Of a stretch of 64,000 nt of DNA, positions 49,486 to 57,773 are shown in pieces. The notes under the pieces are model-generated. The model was not told the origin of the DNA and made no database searches. It worked only from the letters and a program-made list of their open reading frames with translations. Within the stretch, counting starts at the first letter, position 1. Every line of letters starts with the position of its first letter. A program made the translations under genes and the position numbers. Origin of the DNA: Arthrobacter sp. ISL-28 (GTDB lineage: Bacteria > Actinomycetota > Actinomycetes > Actinomycetales > Micrococcaceae); NCBI RefSeq assembly GCF_018613875.1, contig NZ_JAGGPJ010000003.1, positions 124,001 through 188,000 on the forward strand, in the 5' to 3' direction.

Positions 49486-49878
49486 ATGTCAGTTGAATCT
49501 TCCGGCCCGGCCACGGGCAGCAACCGCATCAAGCGCGGCATGGTAGCCATGCTCAAGGGCGGCGTCATCGCAACAAAGGACGCCGTGCCAGTTCCGACAA
49601 CCGAAGGGCTTCGTGCCGGAGGCGACACTAATCCAGACACAGGCCCGAGTAAAGACGCAGGCCCCAGCAACCCGGGAAGCTACGCCGTGGGCGACCGCGT
49701 CGTCTTCGAAGCAGATGGAATCGCAGGATCCGGCGTTATTGATGACGTCATGCCCGATGGTTCTGTGGTCTGGGTCTGGCCCGACGATGCCATGGGCCGC
49801 AAAATGCTCTTCGCCGCCGACGCCCTATCCGTGCGGCACGAAGACGCGTCGCACAAACCGCTAATCCGTTCGACGTAA
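49486..49878 (+). CDS. Hypothetical protein
   Basis: Soluble 130-aa protein. The N-terminal half is low-complexity and rich in Pro, Thr, Gly and Asp (TTEGLRAGGDTNPDTGPSKD); the C-terminal half YAVGDRVVFEADGIAGSGVIDDVMPDGSVVWVWPDDAMGRKML looks like a small beta-barrel (SH3 or KOW-like). Coding-like composition and a downstream gene 11 bp later support it. Function unknown. Confidence 0.55.
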   Translation: MSVESSGPATGSNRIKRGMVAMLKGGVIATKDAVPVPTTEGLRAGGDTNPDTGPSKDAGPSNPGSYAVGDRVVFEADGIAGSGVIDDVMPDGSVVWVWPDDAMGRKMLFAADALSVRHEDASHKPLIRST

Positions 49879-49889
49879 GGAGACTTTCA

Positions 49890-50105
49890 ATGTCCAAGCA
49901 CGAGTCGGCACCCATTGAAGTGCTGGTGGGGAGCCAAGAGCAGCTTCACGATCTGCTTTCAGATGCAGAGGCGGCTCTTCTCCCGGCTGCCACAAAAGCG
50001 GGTTCCGCCGGAATCCTGGTTACCCGACACAGTCCTAGCCGATACACTGTCGCCCTTAGCGACACAGTCCCCTTCGGCGAAACCCACGAGCACGCCAGGA
50101 GCTGA
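49890..50105 (+). CDS. Hypothetical protein (71 aa)
   Basis: Short soluble protein preceded by an excellent ribosome site (AAGGAGACTTTCA). It reads IEVLVGSQEQLHDLLSDAEAALLPAATK, then ILVTRHSPSRYTVALSDTVPFGET, a plausible alpha-beta fold. It lies 11 bp after the preceding ORF, so they probably form an operon. No family recognised. Confidence 0.6.
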   Translation: MSKHESAPIEVLVGSQEQLHDLLSDAEAALLPAATKAGSAGILVTRHSPSRYTVALSDTVPFGETHEHARS

Positions 50106-50169
50106 TCCTGAGCTGATCGTCCTGCTCCTCCTGGTGGTTCTGTTCGTCTGGCATCCACGGGGATGAAAA

Positions 50170-50484
50170 GTGGGGGAGACTGGAAGCCCAGACCAGAAGG
50201 CGGACCCATTGATTAATCTCCACCAGGATGCCGAAGGCTTTATCCGTATGAACCGGCACTTTCCGGAAAGCGTCCTGATCTCCATCACGTTTGCCGATGG
50301 CACCTCGGAGGAGGTCTCCGGCCGCAGGCTAAACAAGGCCTACGACGAAGCTCTCGCCGAATACCGCGCCCAGAACCACCTTGACGCCAAGGGGTTCTCG
50401 CGCTCCCCGAAAAAGAAAACCAGCCCCGGAAACAAGATCGACTACGTCCCGGTTCATCCCGGCATGGGTGACCGGCGAGCTTGA
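50170..50484 (+). CDS. Hypothetical protein (104 aa)
   Basis: Small soluble protein with a GTG start. The middle PESVLISITFADGTSEEVSGRRLNKAYDEALAEYRAQ looks like a folded alpha-beta unit. The C-terminus is lysine-rich and probably disordered (SPKKKTSPGNK). The start lacks a strong ribosome site, so an internal start at 50248 (MNRHFPESV) is possible. It ends three bases before the convergent DJ-1/PfpI gene. Function unknown. Confidence 0.5.
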   Translation: MGETGSPDQKADPLINLHQDAEGFIRMNRHFPESVLISITFADGTSEEVSGRRLNKAYDEALAEYRAQNHLDAKGFSRSPKKKTSPGNKIDYVPVHPGMGDRRA

Positions 50485-50486
50485 AC

Positions 50487-51188
50487 CTAGCCGGCGAGGG
50501 CCTTGATGACCTCCCGGGCCACGTCCTCGCTGGACTGCGGGTTCTGGCCCGTGATCAGGTTGCCGTCACGCACCACATGGCTGGACCAGTCAGGGCCGGT
50601 CTCGACATTGGCGCCCTTCTCCCGAAGCGCCGTCTCCACGAACCAGGGTGTGTTCTCCCCGGTGCCGCCGCCCAGTTCCTCGGAATTCGTGAACACCGTC
50701 AGGCGACGGCCGGCGAAAGCGAACGCGCCGTCGTCGGCCGTCGCGCTCAGCAGGCCTGCCGGGCCATGGCAGAAGGGGGCGATGACCTTGCCGGCCCCGT
50801 CGGTTTCCACAAGGATCCGGCCGAGGTCCTTGTCCTGAAAAAGATCCGCCATGGGACCGTGCCCGCCCGGCAGGATCACGGCGTCGAATGCGGAACTGTC
50901 GACGTCGGCCAGCACCAGCGGCGCGTAAAGGTCGACGTCGATCATGTCCAGATAGGTCCGGAAGTCTTCTGCTCTCTCCTCGCTGCCGACAGCGTCCGCC
51001 ATCAGGCTGACCTTGTCGACGGTGGGTTTGATGCCGCCGGGCGTCGCGAAGTCCACCGTGTGCCCAGCATCCAGCAGTGTCCGATGCGCCACCACCAGCT
51101 CTTCAGCCCAGAACCCAGTGGGGTGCTCGCTGCCGTCCTTCATGGTCAGCGAGTCAGCGGCTGAAACGACGATCAGTATTTTCGCCAT
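50487..51188 (-). CDS. DJ-1/PfpI family protein, Hsp31-like glutamine-amidotransferase fold
   Basis: Class I glutamine-amidotransferase-like protein of 233 aa. The nucleophile Cys140 sits in VIAPFCHGPAGLL with His141 next to it, and Glu29 in GFWAEELV is the conserved acidic partner. VILPGGHGPMADL and LITGQNPQSS are family markers of the Hsp31/YDR533C-like group, which include methylglyoxalases and chaperones. The ATG follows AAGGAGAAAC. Monocistronic. Glyoxalase or protein-repair activity is likely by homology only. Confidence 0.9.
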   Translation of the reverse strand: MAKILIVVSAADSLTMKDGSEHPTGFWAEELVVAHRTLLDAGHTVDFATPGGIKPTVDKVSLMADAVGSEERAEDFRTYLDMIDVDLYAPLVLADVDSSAFDAVILPGGHGPMADLFQDKDLGRILVETDGAGKVIAPFCHGPAGLLSATADDGAFAFAGRRLTVFTNSEELGGGTGENTPWFVETALREKGANVETGPDWSSHVVRDGNLITGQNPQSSEDVAREVIKALAG

Positions 51189-51220
51189 GGTGTTTCTCCT
51201 TATCGTCTGGGTTGCGTGGG

Positions 51221-51327
51221 TTTCGACAAGCTCAACCAGCGGATCGCCGCTGATCCGGCTCTCCGCCGCTGAGCGAGCTTGTCGAGATCAAGTGTTCGAC
51301 ACTCGGCTTCGACAGGCTCAACCAGCG
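51221..51327. repeat. REP-like repeat cluster (two direct units, one inverted)
   Basis: TTTCGACAAGCTCAACCAGCGG (51221-51242; 22 bases, first and last parts as given) recurs as CTTCGACAGGCTCAACCAGCG near 51307-51327, and inverted as CGCTGAGCGAGCTTGTCGAG at 51268-51286. A single unit also occurs at 12223. The cluster fills the gap between the DJ-1/PfpI and CFA-like genes and forms a hairpin. Confidence 0.75.
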
Positions 51328-51329
51328 CA

Positions 51330-52613
51330 CTACATCCACTCCGTCCGGCGCAGCGGCGGTTCCTCACCGCCGGGCCGCTGCAGGAGCACCTGGTTCACAC
51401 CGGTGAGCCCGCCCTCGAAGCCCAGGGCGCTCGATGCCATGTACAGCCGCCATACCCGGGCGCGTCCGGCAGAAGTCAGCCGCACCGCCTCGTCCCAGTG
51501 CTCCTCGATGTTCCGCACCCACGCCCGGAGGGTCAGGGCGTAGTGCCGGCGCAGTGCCTCGACGTCGATCACCTCGAAGCCGCCGCTTTCCAAGGCTACG
51601 ACCATGTCGGAGAGGCTGAGCATCTCGCCGTCGGGGAACACGTAGCGGGGGATGAACGAGTCGGGGTCATCAGGGGTGGGCCCGGCATTCCAGGAGATGG
51701 CGTGGTTGAGCAGCCGCCCGCCGGGCCGCAGCAGCCCGTGCAGCTGGGCGACGTAGCGGCCGAGCTGTGCGCGGCCCACGTGCTCTGACATCCCGATTGA
51801 GCTGATCGCGTCGAACGGCCCGTCGTCCACATCGCGGTAGTCCTGGACCCGGATCTCCACCCGCTCGGTCAGGCCGGCCTGGGCCACGCGCTTCCGGGCC
51901 ATTTCCGCCTGCTCGGTGGACAGCGTGACACCGACGACGTTCACCCCGTAGCGGTCCGCGGCATGCAGGGCGAAGCTGCCCCAGCCGCAGCCGACGTCCA
52001 GCACCCGCATGCCCCGCTTCAGCCCCAGCTTCCGGCAGACGAGATCGAGCTTCGCCTCCTGGGCCGCCTCCAGAGAGGATTCCTCGCTGTCAAAGACAGC
52101 ACAGGAATAGACCATCGACGGACCGAGGACCAGGGCGTAAAAGTCGTTGCCGACGTCGTAATGGTGTGAGATCGCGGCGGCGTCACGCTTCTTGGAGTGC
52201 CGCAGGCCGTGCTTTTCGATTCTCACTTCCTCCGGAGGCGGCGCGGGATTCGGCCCCAGTGCGCCGAGCCCGACGGCGGTGGTGAACAGCGTCCAGATCT
52301 CGCGGACCGTTGGCTTGCTGAAGGGGCCCGGCTCCGCGAACTTGCCCGTTGAACTCAGGGCTGCGAAAGCGGCGAAGATGTCGCCGTGCGGATCAATTTC
52401 GCCCGCGACATATGCCCTGCTCAAGCCGAGTTGCCCGGGGGACCACAGGATGCGCCGCAAAGCCCGGCGCGAGGTGAATTCAATGAGCGGCGCTCCCTCT
52501 GGCCCGGCTTCCGATCCGTCCCATGCCCTCAGCCGAATGGGGATGTCGTCCGTGCCCAGGACAATGGCCAGTGCTTTGGCCAGGCGTGGTGCCACACCCG
52601 ATGTCTTTGCCAT
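51330..52613 (-). CDS. Cyclopropane-fatty-acid-synthase-like SAM methyltransferase
   Basis: CFA/mycolic-acid-methyltransferase family enzyme of 427 aa. The N-terminal 130 residues are the lipid-binding part. HYDVGNDFYALVLGPSMVYSCAVF (151-174) is the family hallmark. The SAM-binding motif VLDVGCGWGSFALHA spans 204-218. GISMSEHVGRAQLGRYV-like sequence (SSIGMSEHVGRA) and FIPRYVFPDGE follow. It would methylenate or methylate unsaturated membrane phospholipid acyl chains. Start ATG at 52613 has no strong ribosome site but matches family length. It is isolated between repeats and a membrane-protein gene. Confidence 0.9.
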   Translation of the reverse strand: MAKTSGVAPRLAKALAIVLGTDDIPIRLRAWDGSEAGPEGAPLIEFTSRRALRRILWSPGQLGLSRAYVAGEIDPHGDIFAAFAALSSTGKFAEPGPFSKPTVREIWTLFTTAVGLGALGPNPAPPPEEVRIEKHGLRHSKKRDAAAISHHYDVGNDFYALVLGPSMVYSCAVFDSEESSLEAAQEAKLDLVCRKLGLKRGMRVLDVGCGWGSFALHAADRYGVNVVGVTLSTEQAEMARKRVAQAGLTERVEIRVQDYRDVDDGPFDAISSIGMSEHVGRAQLGRYVAQLHGLLRPGGRLLNHAISWNAGPTPDDPDSFIPRYVFPDGEMLSLSDMVVALESGGFEVIDVEALRRHYALTLRAWVRNIEEHWDEAVRLTSAGRARVWRLYMASSALGFEGGLTGVNQVLLQRPGGEEPPLRRTEWM

Positions 52614-52864
52614 GTTTCGTCGCCTCTCGTCCGGTGCTCGCGTCAGGCTGGGCGGTGCTGCCCCCCGTCGCAGTCCCGGCCCTAGAAGACAAACCTACAC
52701 AAGCCCCGGCACGCCGGACAGGGAGACAAGCCTGTCCCTTTTTCGTGTCGTTCGTCCCGTGGATTTCGTCACGGCTGTGGACGGCAATCGTGTCTGGACC
52801 ATGGATCGGGGGCGGTGGGATCCTGATCGCAAACAATGACAGGGATGGAAGCTGGTAGCACATC

Positions 52865-53332
52865 ATGGACGAATCAGCGGAGACGCGTCAGAGACTGTCC
52901 GAGCGCATCGACCAGAAGCAGCGGGCCCTGCGCTCCTATCTTGGACGGGAACGGCCGCGCCGTAACAGGCTCTCCAATATCAGCGTCGTGGGGAGTGCAC
53001 TGGCCGCTATGCTCACCGCCGGCCCCGCGGTTGGCGGCACGGGGTTTACAGAAGCAGTGCGTGGAATCTTCGCCCTGGATGACGATTCCGTGGTATGGCG
53101 TTTCCTTTGCCTGGCCGCCGTCATTTGTTCCGTAGCTGCGGCGCTCGCCACAAACTTTGCCAATTCGCATTCCCTGGCAGACAGGGTCAGCGCTGCTGAG
53201 GCAGCCAACGCCCAGCTGGAAGGGCTCCAATTGTCGTTGAGTTTTGGGCATATCGCCATTGACGACGCGGTAAAGCTATACCAGCAATACGTCGCCCAGG
53301 TGGCGTTTGTCGATTTAGCACCTTCGCAGTGA
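52865..53332 (+). CDS. Hypothetical two-helix membrane protein
   Basis: Protein of 155 aa. N-terminal 35 residues are a charged helix (ETRQRLSERIDQKQRALRSYLGRERPRRNR), followed by a hydrophobic segment (VVGSALAAMLTAGPAVGG) and a second one (FLCLAAVICSVAAALATNFA), then a C-terminal helix with the phrase ISRVSAAEAANAQLEGLQLSLSFG-like composition (DRVSAAEAANAQLEGL). It resembles SLATT-like membrane proteins in layout, but I cannot confirm the family. The ATG follows GGAAGCTGGTAGCACATC. Function unknown. Confidence 0.6.
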   Translation: MDESAETRQRLSERIDQKQRALRSYLGRERPRRNRLSNISVVGSALAAMLTAGPAVGGTGFTEAVRGIFALDDDSVVWRFLCLAAVICSVAAALATNFANSHSLADRVSAAEAANAQLEGLQLSLSFGHIAIDDAVKLYQQYVAQVAFVDLAPSQ

Positions 53333-53771
53333 GCGGCAATTAATCGGATGCAATTGGGCCGGCCGGACACGTGTTCAACGCGCTCGGGCGAGCCCACACG
53401 GACGGAAGCATCTCCTGGGTCGACGGGAATGATGTCTGGTTGGGGCATACCCCAACGTAACGTCAGGAAGAGTTCGGCTCACTGCCGGGTCGAGGACCCG
53501 ACCCCTAAAAGGGGTGGGTCGTGCGCTGCCAACCCGGCGGGGGTGGGCGGAATCCCGGGCTTTCTCCAAGTCGTATCGGCAACACTGGCGGTGTCCCGAG
53601 TCAACGGTGCCCAGTAAGCCGTCTTCGGGAACAGGACAGCCAGGTCCTGCTGCATGTCCCCCGCAGCGCCGGGGCCCGGCCATCCCTGACGCCGGCACGC
53701 CGCGGCGAAAGGGAAGATCGCCCCCAGCCGGCCCATCAAGATCGCGGTCGGCACCACGTCGAAGAGGTGTC
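53333..53771. other. Intergenic stretch without recognisable gene
   Basis: 439 bases upstream of the phytase gene. It contains a hairpin CGACCCCTAAAAGGGGTGGGTCG near 53496-53520 and open frames on both strands (plus from 53514 in phase with the phytase; minus 53479-53757) that have no ribosome site or recognisable domain. Composition changes here, which suggests an insertion boundary. Confidence 0.4.
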
Positions 53772-55736
53772 ATGAGCCACCAGCCCGAGCCACGGCTTGC
53801 CAGCGGATCCGAGACCACCGTTGTCGCCCTCGCCTGGAGACGGAGCATGCGCCCGTTGGCCGCCGTGTTCGCCCCCCTGCTCGCCCTCGCCTCCCTCGTC
53901 GCTTTGTGGACGGCCGGGGCGGGCGTCGGTGCGGAGGAGATGGTCACTCTGACGGTGGCCGAGGACGGCTACGTCTCCAGCGGCTCCACCGGGTCGAACT
54001 ACGGCACGGCCAGCATGCTGGGAGTGGACGCGAGCCCGACCGAGATCAGCTATCTGAAGTTCGACCTGGGGGCCTACGCCGGCCGCCAGATCATCGATGC
54101 CACACTGCAGCTGCGGGCCACCAGCAGCGGGTCGAATGGCACACAGAACGTCAAGTTGGTCAGCGACGACAGCTGGACCGAGACCGGCATCACCTACGAC
54201 AACAAGCCGGCGCTAGGCACCGCGGTGGGCAAGTTCGGTCCCACCAGCAGCAACACCAACTACAACGTCCCGCTGACGGCGGACAGTCTGCCCACCGACC
54301 AGTTCCTCTCCCTGGGTCTGGACTCCGGCAGCGGCGACGGGCTCGACCTCGGCTCCGGTGAGACCAACACACCGCCCAAGCTCGTCCTCACGCTGGGCTC
54401 GACGGGCGGCAGTACAGGCGATACGACCGCCCCGACGGTGGCCATCTCTTCACCCTCGAGCGGCACCCATTATGCCAACACCCAGACGGTCGACATCACG
54501 GCGACCGTCAGCGATGACGTGGGCGTGAACAAGGTCGAGTTCTTCGACAACGGGGTCTACGAAGGTTCCGAGGACACCGCGCCCTTTTCCTACACCTGGT
54601 CTGTGTCGGCCGCCGGGAACGGGCCGCACATCTGGACCGCACGTGCGTATGACGCCGCTGGCAACGCCCAAACTTCCGCCCCTGTGGACGTGACCGTCGA
54701 TGTGAAGGAGACGACAACGCCTCCGCCGACGGATCTGGTCGCTGCGACGGTGGAGACGGCGCCGGTGCCACACTCCGGTGACGCGGCGGACGACGTCGCC
54801 GTGTGGATGCACCCGACTGACCCCTCCCTCAGCACCGTGATCGGCACCGACAAGCTTGGCGGCCTCGCGGTGTATGACCTGTCGGGCCAGCAACTGGCCT
54901 ACTACCCCGACAGCAAGCCCAACAACGTCGATATCCGCTACAACTTCCCGCTGGGCGGACAACTGGTGACGCTCGTCGTTACGAGCGACCGCACTACCAA
55001 CTCGCTTCGCGCCTACACGGTCGATTCGCGGACACGTAGTCTTAAACACGTCTCCGCGCGGACGCTGTCAGTCGGCATCGGGCTGTACGGGCTGTGCATG
55101 TACCGCAGCCCGTCGTCCGGCAAGTACTACGCCTTCGACAGCGACTCCAGCGGCACGCTGCAGCAGTGGGAGCTCTTCGACAACGCCGGTAAGGTCGACG
55201 CCCGCAAGGTTCGTCAGGTCAGCATCGGCTCCACGACTGAAGGCTGTGTCGCCGACGACGAGACGGGCGCGTTCTATCTCGCCGAGGAGGACGTCGCGAT
55301 CTGGCGTTACGACGCCGAGCCGACGGCCGGCACCACCCGCACCAAGGTGGACGGGGTCGGCGATGGCCGCCTGGTCGCAGACGTCGAGGGGCTGTCGATC
55401 TACTACGGCACCGGCGGCACCGGCTACCTGATCGCGTCCAGCCAAGGGAATGACACCTACGTGGTCTACGACCGCAAGGCACCGAACGCCCCCGTCAAGA
55501 CCTTCGCTGTGCAAGCCGGCACAATCGATGCCGTCAGCTACACCGACGGGCTGGACGTCATCAGCGCGCCGCTCGGGGTGCAGTTCCCGGAAGGCGCCTT
55601 TATCACCCAGGACGACCGCAATGACGGAGGCAACCAGAACTACAAGCTCGTCCCTTGGGGGGCCATTGCCCGTTCCGGCACCCCTTTGGCCGTCGACACG
55701 GGCTGGGACCCACGCAAAATCGGCGGTCCTAAATGA
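53772..55736 (+). CDS. Secreted multidomain beta-propeller phytase
   Basis: Exported protein of 654 aa. A long N-terminal region contains a hydrophobic segment (about 28-48, PLAAVFAPLLALASLVALWTAG). A DNRLRE-type beta-sandwich follows (about 55-210, with DGYVSSGSTGSNYGTASML and SYLKFDLGAY), then an Ig-like domain (about 222-310, VAISSPSSGTHYANTQTVDITA and VEFFDNGVYEGS). The C-terminal 335 residues are a BPP-type 3-phytase domain (DDVAVWMHPTDPSLSTVIGTDKLGGLAVYDLSG, ADVEGLSIYYGTGG, DRNDGGNQNYKLVPW) that hydrolyses phytate with calcium. The ATG has GAAGAGG seven bases upstream. The domain order suggests attachment to particulate substrates. Confidence 0.9.
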   Translation: MSHQPEPRLASGSETTVVALAWRRSMRPLAAVFAPLLALASLVALWTAGAGVGAEEMVTLTVAEDGYVSSGSTGSNYGTASMLGVDASPTEISYLKFDLGAYAGRQIIDATLQLRATSSGSNGTQNVKLVSDDSWTETGITYDNKPALGTAVGKFGPTSSNTNYNVPLTADSLPTDQFLSLGLDSGSGDGLDLGSGETNTPPKLVLTLGSTGGSTGDTTAPTVAISSPSSGTHYANTQTVDITATVSDDVGVNKVEFFDNGVYEGSEDTAPFSYTWSVSAAGNGPHIWTARAYDAAGNAQTSAPVDVTVDVKETTTPPPTDLVAATVETAPVPHSGDAADDVAVWMHPTDPSLSTVIGTDKLGGLAVYDLSGQQLAYYPDSKPNNVDIRYNFPLGGQLVTLVVTSDRTTNSLRAYTVDSRTRSLKHVSARTLSVGIGLYGLCMYRSPSSGKYYAFDSDSSGTLQQWELFDNAGKVDARKVRQVSIGSTTEGCVADDETGAFYLAEEDVAIWRYDAEPTAGTTRTKVDGVGDGRLVADVEGLSIYYGTGGTGYLIASSQGNDTYVVYDRKAPNAPVKTFAVQAGTIDAVSYTDGLDVISAPLGVQFPEGAFITQDDRNDGGNQNYKLVPWGAIARSGTPLAVDTGWDPRKIGGPK

Positions 55737-56271
55737 ACGAACGCCTAGGAGGCTGCTGAACAACGTGGTGGTTGGCGGAACGCCACCAATGGCCGTCAAG
55801 CGGCGTGTTCCGGTCAGCACTTTCGGGTGCGACAACGGGGTCGTTCCGCCCGCTTGGTTCATTGTGCCTCAGGTGTGGGGTGTCATCCGGTGGTGGGATC
55901 GGCCGGGTCCTAGTGGTGGTTCATCCAGAAGCAAGACCTAGAACCGGTGGCCGGGAGCGTAGACCTTCCCGCCACAGCCACGTACGGATGCAAGTTCGGG
56001 CCGTCCCCCGGTGTGATCGATTTTCGCTTGTGGTCGCCGGCGGCGGACCGCCATCCCGCAAAGGAGCCCCGACCCGTGACGCCCGGAAGCTGACCCCAGC
56101 GCCCGCTGCAGGAACAGTGCTAGCACGGAAGCGGGCAGAGGGTGCCTGGTTTCACTATTGAGTTACCGGATTCAAGGAAAGCAAAAACGATCCGGAGGCC
56201 CCGGACCCCGCCGGGGCAGCGCACTTCAAAACCGCACCCATCCAAACCGCATCATCCCTCAGGAGCACTCC
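55737..56271. other. Intergenic stretch without recognisable gene
   Basis: 535 bases between the phytase and the small secreted protein gene. It holds only short overlapping frames. One plus-strand frame (LLNNVVVGGTPPMAVKRR onward, from about 55756) is open for about 60 codons but has no start. No inverted ends or transposase remnants were seen. It is probably a decayed insertion. Confidence 0.4.
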
Positions 56272-56766
56272 TTGTTCAAAGCATCAGACAACAAAAAGTC
56301 CAGCCCTCTCCGCCGCAAGCTCGCCCTGCTGTCCGTGATCGGGCTGGGAATGGCGTCCGTGCCCGTTGCCTTGGCCGCCCCGGCCCAGGCTAGCGTCACA
56401 AGCTACGCCTGCTCGGTCACTCCGCTGAAGCCGATCTTCGCCGGGTTCAACAGTTCGGGCGTCAAGCTGGTGGACTACCGGATCCAGGTCCGCTGCTACA
56501 GCGACCGCTACGTCAACATCACCCAGCAGCGCTGGGAAGAGGACGACTGGCCCAACGGTGACGATCACCTCGGCACCTCGTACTTCAGCCGCCACCTGAA
56601 CAACGCCAGCGGTTACGTGACGATCTCCAACATCCGGACCCTGGTCGACGGCGAAATCGGCAACGAGGAGGTCTACCACCAGATCCAGTGGCAGGAAGGC
56701 ACCGGCGGAGTCTGGTCCCCGTACACGGGGTGGCGCTACAGCGCATCCACGTCAATGTCGAACTGA
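56272..56766 (+). CDS. Small secreted protein, unknown function
   Basis: Exported protein of 164 aa. A TTG start is chosen because CAGGAG lies six bases upstream and gives a normal signal peptide (KKSSPLRRKLALLSVIGLGM, cleavage about AAPAQAS). The mature part has three or so cysteines (SYACSVTPL, QVRCYSD) and a beta-rich pattern with aromatic residues (ITQQRWEEDDWPNGDDHLGTSYFSR and EVYHQIQWQEGTGG). It looks like a small extracellular beta-sandwich. A strong terminator follows. No family recognised. Confidence 0.7.
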   Translation: MFKASDNKKSSPLRRKLALLSVIGLGMASVPVALAAPAQASVTSYACSVTPLKPIFAGFNSSGVKLVDYRIQVRCYSDRYVNITQQRWEEDDWPNGDDHLGTSYFSRHLNNASGYVTISNIRTLVDGEIGNEEVYHQIQWQEGTGGVWSPYTGWRYSASTSMSN

Positions 56767-56800
56767 CGTTACCCGCAGCCGGCGATGCCGGCTCGCAAAA

Positions 56801-56842
56801 CACCCAAGGCCCGGCTTCCCGCCGGGCCTTGGGTGTTTTATT
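56801..56842 (+). terminator. Terminator of the small secreted protein gene
   Basis: CCCAAGGCCCGG-CTTCCC-GCCGGGCCTTGGG stem followed by TGTTTTATT. Strong factor-independent terminator 37 bp after the stop. Confidence 0.9.
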
Positions 56843-57032
56843 GTCTTGAGTGCCCGTCGTAGTTGCCTATTGGCCACTACAATGTTGGAGCCCTCCACAG
56901 CGACCGGGATGCAGGTACTCTCTGGAAGGCAGCCCAGCCCCTGGGTGCCGGAAGTCTTACAAGTTACACACAGTTCGTCCCGTTCTTGCCGGAACACTCG
57001 CAGCCCCGGCCGGGGCGATCTAAGGTGAGGAT

Positions 57033-57773
57033 ATGGCCCCAATCCACGGCGCTGCGCGGCCCTCTGGCGACGATTTGCGTGACCGGAGAGTCCTCGTTGT
57101 CGAGGACGACCCGACGGTCCGCGAGGTGGCGTGCGACTACCTACGCTCCGCGGGCCTCATCGTCGACCAGGCCGCCGATGGGTTCGGCGCCTTGAGGGCC
57201 GCTGAGCGCAGTAGGCCCGACCTGATCGTGTTGGACCGGATGCTTCCGGGGATCGATGGTGCTGAGGTCTGCCGAAGAATCAGGGATATCGCGTCGACGC
57301 CGATCATCATGCTCACGGCGCTCGGCTCCACCGAGGAACGGATCGAGGGCCTTGAGGCGGGCGCGGACGACTACCTGGTGAAGCCGTTTTCGCCGCGGGA
57401 GCTCGTGCTTCGCGTTCAGTCGATCCTTCGCCGCAGTATCACCGACATCACGCCTGAAGCCGCCTTCGATCTGGGCGGGTTCCGGCTGGATGCGTCCAAC
57501 CGTCGAATCTTCAAGGACGGACGGTTGCTGGGTCTTTCGGTGCGCGAATTCGATCTGCTCGCCTTCTTGCTGAAACACCCCGACCAGGTCTTCAGCCGTG
57601 CGCAGCTCCTGAAAGAGGTGTGGCAATGGAGCTTCGGTGACCTTTCCACCGTCACCGTTCATGTCCGCCGGGTCCGCGAAAAAATCGAAGAGGACCCTAC
57701 AAGACCGCTGTTCCTGACCACCGAATGGGGCATCGGATACCGGTTGAGTGTCCAGGGAAGCAACGAATCGTGA
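57033..57773 (+). CDS. Response regulator, OmpR/PhoB family
   Basis: DNA-binding response regulator of 246 aa. The receiver domain has the acidic pocket VVEDD (residues 23-26), phosphoacceptor Asp68 (LIVLDRMLPGIDG) and the conserved Lys in DDYLVKPFSP. The C-terminal winged helix (LSVREFDLLAFLLKHPDQVFSRAQLLKEVW, TVHVRRVREKIEEDP) is the OmpR type. Its stop overlaps the GTG start of the sensor kinase, so they form an operon. A start at 57033 is supported by GTGAGG about five bases upstream. Confidence 0.95.
   Translation: MAPIHGAARPSGDDLRDRRVLVVEDDPTVREVACDYLRSAGLIVDQAADGFGALRAAERSRPDLIVLDRMLPGIDGAEVCRRIRDIASTPIIMLTALGSTEERIEGLEAGADDYLVKPFSPRELVLRVQSILRRSITDITPEAAFDLGGFRLDASNRRIFKDGRLLGLSVREFDLLAFLLKHPDQVFSRAQLLKEVWQWSFGDLSTVTVHVRRVREKIEEDPTRPLFLTTEWGIGYRLSVQGSNES

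Noticed and set aside
51221..51327. CRISPR or attachment site
   Set aside because: Units occur in both orientations and also singly at 12223. This is a REP-like intergenic repeat, with no integrase nearby.
53479..53757. Minus-strand 92-codon frame upstream of the phytase
   Set aside because: No ribosome site and no recognisable domain. It lies antisense to the low-complexity extension of the phytase frame.
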